Positions 20,801 through 32,800 of a stretch of DNA of 37,573 nt are shown piece after piece; position 1 is the stretch's first letter; every line of letters starts with the position of its first letter. The notes beneath the pieces were generated by a model. That model did no database searches. It worked only from the letters and a program-made list of their open reading frames with translations, and was not told where the DNA came from. Position numbers and translations under genes: made by a program. Source of the stretch: Plakobranchus ocellatus (Eukaryota; Mollusca; Gastropoda; Plakobranchidae); the NCBI GenBank assembly GCA_019648995.1, contig BLXT01008609.1, positions 1,295,586 to 1,333,158 on the forward strand, in the 5' to 3' direction.

Positions 20801-23800
20801 CATGAATGTATTTGTAATAGTGAAATATGCCAAGAATGTTCGCCTGGACGAATTTGTCGTGATTGCCCAACTTTACTTTTATCAAACTTTATATCCAGAG
20901 CAATGTTAAATCTATCTACACAAGGAGCCATGCACATTATTTAACACGTAAACAATAATGTCACAGTAACATTTAACTCATAGGAATCTATTAAAGTGCA
21001 ATTTAAAGCCATCCAAAGAATACTTCATTCGATGTAGCAAAGAACGTTCATTTACCTGGGATGAAGGACAACATTTTAACATCACTGCTTATGGGAGGGG
21101 CCATAAAGCTCGTAGGCTGAAACGAGTGGAAATGGCTGTTTGGCCTTTAGAGAAAGTAAAGGCACACTATACATTAGAGAAACACTCTAGGCCTAGCCTT
21201 GTTCATTTGTGTGATGATCGTTTGTCACAATATCGGACAAATGTTCAATGTTGATTTAAATAAGTGCAAAACCCAAGATATAAATTGAAATCAGAAACCT
21301 CGGTTTATGTTTATGAATGTGGTAATAAACGGAAATAGTTGTTTTGGCATTTTAGAAAACACAGCGATTTGTTTTTTTGGTGTTTTGGGGGTTTTGTTTT
21401 TGGCACAAAATGGACAAACTGTAATCACATTCCTCATGGGATTTCAGCTGTGCAGAACTTGGATTATTTTGTTTAAATTATTATTTTACATCGGGATAGG
21501 AAGCTTAATTTTATATTTTAAAACTAATGGTAGAAAATCCACGCACTGCCATGTTACTTACAATCAGACAAAAAATAACATACTTTTGACAAAACATGAA
21601 TGCAAAGTCAACAAAAACTGTTTTGAACCTTGTTTTAAGCTTAGGCGAGCTTGTTCATTATCAATCAAACATATAAATACTAAGTACAATTTTTGTTGAA
21701 TGTGTGCAATTGGAATTTAAAATAAAATAATTTTATTGTAAAAAATACTGGTGGACTTAGACACATATTATTTTAGATGTCTTATCTTGTGTATGGTGAA
21801 TTTTGTGTGATAAATGTTGTTACTCGGTCACATACATTTTTTTCCTGTTTTTGATGTTGATTGAATTTCGGCTGTACCTGTATCTAGAGTCTGTTAGAAA
21901 ATAGGTCATCGAAGGTGATCAATGCCTTTGTTACCTTTCAAGCTTTTTTAAAAATACTTTTTAGCACATACAGGTAAGAGCAGAAAAATTTATTTGCACC
22001 CCAAAAAGTGACATATTAGCTAAAAATGTATTTTGTATGTGCACAGCTGCTGAAACGCTACTATGTCAACTGCCATGCTTGCGAGTCCTCAAGATATCCA
22101 GTGTGTTACATAAGCATCAAATTGCCAATTCCAGATGTTGATGTTAATATTGACCCCAACAAGACTACGGTTTTCCTTAGACCCATGGTAAGTATCATAG
22201 ATTCAGAAGATTATTTTTTTTTAATGAAATATTTAAACATATTGAATTTGAAAATAATACCTGTGGCTTTCAGCTTATGAAAAAAATATCCTAAAGTTTG
22301 ATATCACCTTGCATTTTTTTTTTTTTACATTTGTATCATAATTATTTGTAGCTATATATATATCAACCTTGATGGAGAGTGAAAACTTTTTGTACACTGG
22401 ATATTGATGTAGTACCACATAAAAATGTCTGATGAAGAGATGAAAACAAAGGCCATAATTGGAACATGCTACATATTTGGGGTACTTAATTAAAATTTTT
22501 GTTTTTATTTCAGATGGCTCTATGCATTGAGTGTAAAACTTTAATAATGTCTAAACCAGAAGAGTTCATTTTATTTTTGGCTCTGAAAGAGTGTACCAGA
22601 CAAAACAAATAAGCCATGGTCAGATATAAAATGAAAACAGCAAAAGCAACAATGACTACAACATATATGAAAGGAAAATATATTCTTAAAGAAAGCAGTA
22701 ATATTGGCTGAACCTGAATATCAATACCAACAAGGTGATATAAATTAATAATNNNNNNNNNNNNNNNNNNNNNNNNNNNNNNNNNNNNNNNNNNNNNNNN
22801 NNNNNNNNNNNNNNNNNNNNNNNNNNNNNNNNNNNNNNNNNNNNNNNNNNNNNNNNNNNNNNNNNNNNNNNNNNNNNNNNNNNNNNNNNNNNNNNNNNNN
22901 NNNNNNNNNNNNNNNNNNNNNNNNNNNNNNNNNNNNNNNNNNNNNNNNNNNNNNNNNNNNNNNNNNNNNNNNNNNNNNNNNNNNNNNNNNNNNNNNNNNN
23001 NNNNNNNNNNNNNNNNNNNNNNNNNNNNNNNNNNNNNNNNNNNNNNNNNNNNNNNNNNNNNNNNNNNNNNNNNNNNNNNNNNNNNNNNNNNNNNNNNNNN
23101 NNNNNNNNNNNNNNNNNNNNNNNNNNNNNNNNNNNNNNNNNNNNNNNNNNNNNNNNNNNNNNNNNNNNNNNNNNNNNNNNNNNNNNNNNNNNNNNNNNNN
23201 NNNNNNNNNNNNNNNNNNNNNNNNNNNNNNNNNNNNNNNNNNNNNNNNNNNNNNNNNNNNNNNNNNNNNNNNNNNNNNNNNNNNNNNNNNNNNNNNNNNN
23301 NNNNNNNAAGAGTGTACCAGACAAAACAAATAAGCCATGGTCAGATATAAAATGAAAACAGCAAAAGCAACAATGACTACAACATATATGAAAGGAAAAT
23401 ATATTCTTAAAGAAAGCAGTAATATTGGCTGAACCTGAATATCAATACCAACAAGGTGATATAAATTAATAATAACATAAATAATAATAATACTCATAGT
23501 AAGGATATAAACATACTGAAGAGTGAAAGTGAAATGAAAATCATAAATTAATAGGCCCTTACCAGAATCAAGAAAGCCCAAGGAAAACCAGTTAAAAAAA
23601 AAGTAAATATTATCAGGAGTGCAAGAAATCAATTCAGAGAGAAATGAAAAGAATGAAATGAAAAGGGCAAATAATAAAAAGTGAAAGAAGATGACATAAA
23701 AAAATAGAATTAATAAAAATTTTTTAAAAAAAATGGGATTTTACATTAAAAAATAAAAACCTAGTTATTTAAATCTTGTCCCGATAAATCCAATTCAATA

Positions 23801-26800
23801 TTATCAGGAGTGCAAGAAATCAATCTGGAGAGACATGAAAAGAATGAAATGTTGGCAGAGGAACAAAGAAAATCTCGAATTTGAAAAAGGGCAAATAACA
23901 AAAAGTGAAAGAAGATGACATAACAACATAGAATTAATAAAAATCTTAAAAAAAAAGGATTTTACATTAAAAAATAAAAACATATTTATTTAAATCTAGA
24001 CCAGATTAATCCAATTCAAAGCCAATGCTCAGCTAGGACTTGGTGTAGAGATTTTGTGATCAACAGGAAGAGTAATCTCTAAGCCGCATAATCCTTAGAG
24101 AAAGCTAAGTAAAGAAAGAAGCCTTTATGGTATAAAATAAACAAAGTAAAGGAATAATAAAAAAGAAAATAGAAGCTTTGGTGTGTAATTAATAGGAAAG
24201 TCAAGTTATGAACAAAAGTAGAATAAAAAAAAAAAAAAATTAATGAGTGAGTAAGGAAATAAAAAATAGAAAAGAGTGAGGCAGATCCATTCAAAGGCAA
24301 GATCATCAATGTGTAAAGAAAGATATGCCGAATGTTGAGTCCACAAGGATGAAGAGTGCCCAATAGAAATTGAAATGATCTCTTGAAATACTGCCATGGT
24401 AGAACTCAGCTACAACTGGACCCTTTTATAGTGCCATCTTGCATGCAAGAAGGCCCCAGAATGAGCCTGTGTATTTTTCCCTTTACATTTCTTGTATTAA
24501 CTTTTGTCTTCAGTGGTATGGCCAAACGTTAAGCTTGCCTACACCGGGACCTCATGGTCGAATTCAAAGCATAAAATAATCACTCCAACACCAGGCTTTT
24601 CACCTGACTGCCTCCACCTTTTTGTAAACTGTTAGCGATTGAAACAATAAGACCCTTACAATATAAATATTCTGCAATGCAACCTAATTAGGTTTACAGT
24701 TTGTGAGTAGGGTAGGGAAAAGGAGAGAGCCTGTAGTTGTAGTATTATCCATCAAGTGGTCTCACCATTGGCTAAGAAGGCCGTTTATCCAACTTGCAGT
24801 CTAGAAAGTAGACCACTTACACAGTACAGAATGTATAATGGGGAGAAGGGGACAGTGGGGTGCAGCGCTTAATCCCACAGAATAGTGGGCAGGATGGGCA
24901 TGGATGACCCAGTTAGACAAGCCTAGATCTACTTGGTCATTACTCTGAAACAAAGAAAGCCTAGATAATGCAATGAATACAGGCAGCTTGCCTTTAAAAG
25001 GGTTGCCCCCCTTGTATACTTACAAGGGGACTTACTTATAACAGGAATTCCTTCTCCACCCATTTACGTCCCATTGTAACCAAGCTTCACTGTACCTTAA
25101 ACACCATGTGAAACAATGTCAAAAGATTCTTTGTGGCCATTTTAAATGTTGAAATGTAGCTCCGACCCTTGCATTATTTCTAGATGTAGAGCATGAAAGC
25201 CCCACTTTGCAAAATAGAATTTGATCATAATGCTTCATGAACTACCTCTCTATAACTCTTAATAAAACATGCAGGCCTACCCAGCATATAGAATTGTGCA
25301 TCAGCCACTGGTGTTGAGAAAATGATCATTTAGAATAGAATCGTTATCACGACTTCTTGAGTTTGCATATATGTATATTTAAAAATTTCAAACTGTCTTA
25401 TGTCGTCATATCTTTTTTCTTTAATAAAATTATTAGTGTATGAGTCAGTCTGCTGAATTCCAAGTACCTGAGCAAATACATTTAGTTGGGATTCTAAGGA
25501 TGAGACAGGAAAAAAATAAAATAACTTCGATAGTTCTAGTAGAATGTGATCGGTGTAAAATGCAGGCTCATTTCTATTGTGAGTAGGAGAAATTTTTGTC
25601 ATTCTTTAATTAATTTTTTTAAACGCTTAATATTAAAATGTGATGGCTTTTTTAATGTTTGAAATGAAATTGCAATAAAAATACATGGTGAGAAAAAAGT
25701 TTTTATTTTCATATTGTGGACTTAAGTAGCATAGTGATTTCAATATAACACTTTCTATATATAAACAGGCGAGTTGAGATAAACCTTTTGAAGGTGTGAA
25801 TTTTTTTAGAGGATATCATTGCTTGTCACTGATAGTCTTATCTTGAGACGTCAGATGATAATCAAGACCAAGTCTTCATGGTCTATGTGCATGTTACATA
25901 TGTCAAAGAATCCATAGTTGTCACATTTCAGATGAGAACTGACCGGATGTCTGCAACCATGACTAATTTGAGTTCACCAACCAAAAATTTCTTTCATTAA
26001 TCAATGTCGAAACTCTGATAATATAAATTGAATATTTTCATCAAATATGCACATGGCCATCTGTTGGAGACCAACTTTTATTCTGAAAAAAGTTATTGAT
26101 TGTTCCTGATTACAGGCCAGAGATAGTGAGGATTATCTTGATTTCATGCTACAGATTTTCTACAATTGTATTTGGTTTCAGAGTGAAGTTTGCAATACCC
26201 TGGAGGAGATTCTTCTTCAAGTGTATGGACCTCTAGATAATGTGCGACCCTGGCATTACTCTGAGGCCACAAAAAATAAAATGATAGAGACAAATAATGA
26301 TTCAAAGGTAATAATGAATTATTGAATTTTGTTGGTTATGGCTGAACAAATGCTTATATTGCATTTTTTAATCCATTCAGAGATGGAACAATGTCTTCAT
26401 CTCATCTCTCTTTTTTTTTTACGCGCTGTATGTCTTATACTTTTATAATATATTCTTGAAAAGATAGGGGAATTCACGACCTTAGAATTTATTCTCAACA
26501 GTTCCTGGAACTCTTATTACAATGTAAACCCCATGGTGAAATTTCTTCATTGAAATATACAAATCAAGCACATCATACAAACACTCCCAATAGTGTGTAT
26601 GCAAATTAACATGTAATAATACTTAAGCTTATGTGAGAACAATTTTATAAAATCTTTGTTTCCTTATAATTTCTCAACGTCTATTCAAGGTATACTTTAA
26701 CATCCAATTTTTGCCAAATAGATTTAATAAAAAATAAGTATGGTGTTATTGGTATGCATTTAAGAAGGTGAAATTTTTTTTTCTCTAAGGTAGAAATTTA

Positions 26801-29800
26801 GCCTACCAAAAGTCATAAAATAGCAATGCCACATCTGAAAATAGCATTTTTCAATATAGCTAAATTGTGGAAAAGAATTTGAGTAAAAAAAAAAAAAGCC
26901 TTTTCCTTTACTTTCAGTTTTGCTCAAAGACATCAATGATGGATATTGACAATAACAATGAAAAGCTGTCGAGGACAGTCAATGATTTGATAAATAATGG
27001 AAATGGCAACAGAACTAGTCTAAATTTTGGAAAAGAACTTAATAGCAACTGTCCTCAAGAGAGTGAAGAGTGTTCTAATTTGGATGTGCATACAAGCATA
27101 AAAAGAGCTGTGGTAACTTACTCTATGGAGCAAGAAAATAATGAGGTTGATATTCAGTACGAACCACAGACAGATGCAATTGTTGATGACCTGCAATCTG
27201 CAAAGACACATTGTGAAGCATCTGCTGGATTACAACCCATCTCTTGCTCAAGCAGTGCAGCAGAGAAGTCTCTTAACATACTTGAGGAGGCACCACTATC
27301 TTCAGAAACTACATTAATAGAGGATACTGCAAATTCTAAAGAAGATTTGGAAAAAGACAATGTGGAGCCTCTCGACAAGTCATTATGTCATGCTTCTGAA
27401 TGGAGCAAAGGGTGCTTAATAGTTGACACATCTGGACAAAATATGCAGGTGTTTTATTTTGTTTTTTTCTTGCAATCTTTTGATATTTATATTGAGTTTT
27501 GAAGTTGTGACTCTATTAAGAAAGAGATACCACCAGAAATTAATCTAGTATGTAAAAAAACACTTTTTGTTTTGAATATTTTCAGTAACTCAAAGGATTT
27601 TTTTTTTTGCATTGTAAATGAGATGATAGTGAGAGTGCTGCAAAAAAGGAATTCAAAATTTGAATTGAATTAAAATTATTCCAAAACGTGAACGTGAAAA
27701 AAAATCATATTTATGATTTTTAAGAGCAAAATTGTATTTCTTGTGCCGATTTTGAAATAAAGAGAGCCATTAAACAAATATTTCTTGCTCAGCAGAGAGC
27801 TGAATTCAGCTGTATCTGAACTACATTTTTATTTTCAAGGTTAAAATTTTTACTTTTTTGTAACATTGTAAGAATTCATTTTTCATCAACCTGATTTTTC
27901 TTTGCTAACATGTGTTTTTTTTTCAATTTAGCCAGTACAGTTACTGGCACCCACATCAAAACACACCCCAGGCAAGAGGCCCCTCTCACCCTTGAGCCAA
28001 GAGATCAACAAACCTGCTGTAAAGCAAAGACCACCCTCTTCCACATCCACACCATGGGTAAGTGAAATCAGGTTTATTAAATGGTTATGGAACTTTTGAC
28101 TCATTGAAATGAAATAAATTACCGTTGAGTTCACCTATGATAAGTCATAGACAAGCGGCCAAAATTACCAGGTGATTCTATGTTTAGGAAAAGTGGAGTA
28201 CAAGGGCGTGATTTTTCATGAAAAACTTTATATGTGAATAAATTTCACCCAAAAGCTTAATGGGTTACAAAACTCACATAATCACCATAAAATTGTAAAA
28301 CTTGCAACACGTTGCCATGACTACCAGTAAACATAAAATAGAGCCACCATATTGGACCTAAACAGAAATATATTTATAATTCTATAACTCAAAGACTAGA
28401 ATAAGTATCCATTTTCTGTAAACTGGAATAGTTTTAGGTGATTTTTAGCAAGATTTCATAAGAGGTTTTTGCTTTTATTGTCAAAAATATTTTTTCTATA
28501 TTATTTTGAATTTTATTCCATCTATATCTATAAAAAATTTGAACAACTGAAGGAGGAGTGGTGGCTCATCTGGTAGGGAAGTTGGTCTCTCATGTGAGAG
28601 GTCCAAGGTTCAAATCCTATTTGGCTTAAGAAAATTTTCCATTGCTCCCTTGTCTCCATCCAGCACTAAAAGGGTAGGTTGATCTCTTGAGACCTGAAGA
28701 AAGTAAAGACATTAAGGATAAGCACAAGTGAAAACTACCTCAAAATGTCATATGCCAAGAACAATCAGGACCCTACTCCTGGTTCCCAGAGGCTTGTACA
28801 AGTTGGGGGCCCTCTTTACTTTTGTATGCATATTTTTTTCTTTGAGAGATAATGAAAAAATTCCCTGAAAAAATCAAGATATTTTCTTTGAATAGTATGC
28901 AAAGTTTTAGAGCTATTGGGTGGTGAACTTTGGGGTTATAGAAGTATTCGTGCAAAAGATGTGCATTTTGAGAAAGATACAGCTCAGGATTTGCAGCACA
29001 ATTTTAGTTGTTATGTGATTATGGCCTATAAGAAGTTTACCCTCAGCCTCTTTAGATGGACTCCTTGGTGTTTTCTCCAATCTTCTATTAATGAGTCTCT
29101 TTCTTTGCCACTGTGCAGCCAGGCAAACTTCCTGACCAGTCGCAATCCCATAATATGGCAGCTTCTTGTTTGCCTAGACAGGAACAACAATCACCAAAAA
29201 AAAAAAGAATTTCTTTGGGACACATTTCATGTTTGGGTTGCTTCTCTGTAAAGTAAAATGACAGTAAAATAACAATACCATTGCTAATACAGCTGATTAT
29301 TTTCGTGCTCGGTTAGTGCAGACCTATTGGCACTTGTTGTAATATTAATACAGACAGCTTTTGAGTGGATGCCTTGATTAGATCATTGTTCCCTAAGAGT
29401 TACTTTTCTTGTGGAAGGGGAAGAGTCTACAAGTTCTCAGACCTTTCTCCATCCACTTGCGTATATGTTTTAGGCATAGCTCAGTTGACAGCCCGTCTGC
29501 TTGCCTGATTATCTATGATCCCATCCTCTTTAACTGTCTATATTCCTCTCTATGTAAATGTCTCTCTATATTTCTCTTTATCCATCAATATTATCTATCT
29601 ATCCATTTATCCATCCTCCATCTATATGTCTATGATTCCATTCTTTGCATTTATCTGATTGCTTGCATGTCTGTCTATAAGGACTTTCCTTTAGTGTTGT
29701 GCAATATCAATTAAATCTAGATCTAGATCTGTTTACATCGCTATTTTCAACTGTTGCAAGTCCATCACAGGTCTAGACTACTCTTAAAACGAGTGTGAAT

Positions 29801-32800
29801 GACCCTGAGAGTATTGATGTTCTGAGATTTAGACCATTACTTCATTGGATGCACTTAAGTATGTGTGCTAGATAAAAAACTTTGCAGCCAACATTTATCA
29901 ACAACTATCATATCTATGTCTTCTGATGTCAACAGAAATCAGCGAGAGACACATTCAGCTTGAGCCATAGTCAAGTTAAATCTGTCAAGAAGTCAAGATG
30001 GCAAAAAAATGTGTCATTTGTACAGATGGAAACCTTTGGAAAATATTTCAATACCAAGGCCAGGGCATACCATATTCATAGAGGGGGGGAGGCAAAGCTT
30101 TTAAGAAATGTATGGCAAGCCTATGTTTAGTCGGAAAGTAAGGTTAGCATGGTAATTGCAAACAGCGTAATATCGTCTCTTGTTTTTTTTAGTCAAATTC
30201 AGATATGATAAGCTTTAAGAATTGCAGCGTGACTATGAATCTTCCTGGTGACCCAATATTGACCTCCCAATTGATTTCTAGGTGCCACAATTATTGTTAA
30301 CTGATAACAAGGATTAACTTTTCATCATCCATTTTACAAGTGTGTAGAATTGCAGGAGACAGCAGCAAAAAAGAACGATAGGCAGTTGGCTTACACAAGA
30401 AGTGACAGTGAACAAGAATGATAATTTTTAGCAAAAATTTTTGGTATGATCACTGATGGAAGTTTGATGGCATATGCTTTAATGTAGAATTTCTGTTGGG
30501 TTCTGAGGGCAGGACGTCAGTATGTGTGTGAAATGTAATACTATTTTTCTTATACAGGCGTCATCACTAGACAAGATGGAACTGATATCATATCCCACGT
30601 TTTATTTCTTTATATTCCACAGTAAATAATATGTCTACATATAGTGGAATTGCTCTACAGGAAAACTTGCAAACAGAATGATCCCACTAAAGGATCTGTA
30701 GATTTTTTTTGTTTATTATCATCATCCCCTAAGCTGGTTTTTGTCTTGTAATGTGCTGGGTTGGTCATTTACTGCTCACAGCATTATAATTAAGAGAGGT
30801 GGGAAAACATGGGGTAGAGGGGAGTTTCTCTTGATAATAATTGTTTCTAATTGTTGTATTGAAAAAGATTGGGCTTTTTGTTTTCAATAGATGATTAGTG
30901 TGACACGTTTGTAACAGAGCTCTAGCACACAAACCATCCGTAGTTTGTGTAGATTAAAGCCTGTAAGTTACACACAGTAAATAGTCCACACAAACAATGC
31001 ATTGTTTTCACCTTGGATGAGAAGGCAAAAAAAGGGATTTATTATTTTTACATTTTGAATAATCCAATCAATCATTCTTTTCAGAGGTATGATAAAGCAA
31101 TGTATTTGATCTATAATACATCCATGTCTATCATCAGCATCATAGCCATGTACTCTATGAATGTCTTCTTTTTATTGCTTAAGAATTCCACTCCCGAATA
31201 CTCATCCAATTAAAGAAAGTAACAAGCCAGCTTTATAGCTTATTTTTTTTAAGCAAGTCCTACATAAGGAAGTAAACTTTCTTTTTGATTCATCTGAGCC
31301 CAAGGACAGGGACAGAAGTAGGAGAAGAAGAGGCACATCTAAACTATATTCCTCAACCCAGTCCCAATCCTTTGTTTCTGAACGTAGAAAAACAACAACA
31401 AAAAAAAAAAAAAAAAAAAGAAACAAGTAAAATCAATGAATGCATTGATTAAATAATGGTGTTTCCCACTTGTCGTGTTAGAAAATTGTCTTACAAATAT
31501 GTGGCTTGGGAGACAATTTCACAAGGTCAATATTTATGGTCTGTGCCTAGCTCTTTACAACATGACTTGTTCACTGCTGGATTTTCTCCCCAACCCTTTC
31601 TTTCATGCTGTAAGCGAATTGTTTATGAATAGTTGTGATTCAGAAAAAAAAATCCATTGACATTGAATAATAGGAGTAAAGATATTTGAGGTGTATGAAA
31701 CAACAACAGCAAAAATAAGCCACATTTCACATTTTTTAAAAAACCTTCAAATAATTATTAGAAAAAAATTGTGAAATGTCCCATTATATTTTCAATGGTA
31801 CTGATTGTGGACTGAATGGATATCTGTAAATATGTTTATGCATAAAGCCCATCTTTGTCAATAAATTATACTCTTCTTTTTCTATGAAATACCTCACAGT
31901 TTGTTAATTTCAATCTCTGACTTTTTTGTGTTTTTTTTTTAATGGATTGAGCCCATCTTTTTTTCGTCTAAGCGGCCTCCAACTGACCAACCTACCTTGC
32001 CAGGCATGGTAATCAGCCCAGCTGTTCAAGTATCATCTTCTTCATTAGGATCACATAACAGAAAAGATGATGCATCAATGTCCACAAGCAACAAAGAGAT
32101 GAGGTTAGTATGAAAGATTCCAAGACAAAATTTTAAAAAATGATTTTTTAAGAATATGGGAAGCAAGTGTCATGAATCATTTTTTTCATCCTATCCTCAC
32201 AATAACTTTTTCTCTTTATCTGTACTCTTCATCTACTATATACTTATTTTTTTTTGTACACCAGGGAGAGGTTATAACATGAAAATTCATTTAATTGGAT
32301 GTCCCATTAATATCAACCAAGGGAGGATGGAATATTTCAGAGAAAGGGGACCTAGACTATTATGGTTTTGAACCATCCCCATATGCTTTGTAATACTCAT
32401 CGGGAAAAAGGTACATACGCTTTTACCACAAGGTTCACAGGCACATGCCAAATTAGTTATAGGCTGCCGCTGTGCATCTCGACTTAACATTCCATCGAGG
32501 AGGTTTGGATTGTTGTTTTTCTTCTATTTGCATTTTGTATTTTTAAAATTTGTATACCAGCTTACACAAATCAATTTTACCCTACACCAGTGTTTAAAAT
32601 TCCAAGGAATTGAAAGGGAAAGGGAACTTTTACAGAAAATAAAAAAAAATATACATATATAAATGTAAACTTACAAAAGACTTTTTTTGTTTTGTTTCAT
32701 TATATCCATATTACAGTACAGTACAGCATATGAAAGTTTCTGAGCCAAGTAAAAACAACAAACAGTCAAAGGTGAGAACACTATTATTTGTATGAGCAAC

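Larger units (their letters stand above)
19555..22046 (+). other. PMS1 intron 5
   Basis: 2492 bp. It holds the ~160-bp periodic array and a fragment resembling the end of the 318-bp TIR element. A 130-codon open frame at 21307-21699 is hydrophobic at its start and unrecognised; I treat it as chance. Confidence 0.85.
22188..26181 (+). other. PMS1 intron 6 (contains assembly gap)
   Basis: Nominally 3994 bp, but the length is unreliable because of the N gap and its duplicated flanks. It contains a tandem duplication (23606-24021) and a small hairpin (25008-25029). The region 24400-26180 is otherwise featureless. Confidence 0.85.
28058..31972 (+). other. PMS1 intron 9
   Basis: 3915 bp between two linker exons, the place where an HMG-box exon might be expected by comparison with human. 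I found no open segment with HMG-box signature residues. It contains the second SINE, a TCTA-type simple repeat (29510-29650) and a poly-A run (about 31400-31419). Confidence 0.75.

Noticed and set aside
21307-21699. 130-codon plus-strand open frame with hydrophobic segments
   Set aside because: It lies inside PMS1 intron 5, has no family resemblance and no signs of its own promoter; its length is plausible by chance in AT-rich DNA.
22686-23632. Two long minus-strand open frames (212 and 295 codons)
   Set aside because: They are long only because the N gap contains no stops; the known parts are low-complexity.
28916-29251. 111-codon open frame in intron 9
   Set aside because: No HMG-box or other domain features; no matching splice signals in the needed phase.
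30191-30281. Exon-like stretch after TTTTTTTTAG inside intron 9
   Set aside because: Its length to the next GT is not a multiple of three, so inserting it between the phase-0 exons 9 and 10 would break the frame, and it matches no PMS1 segment.
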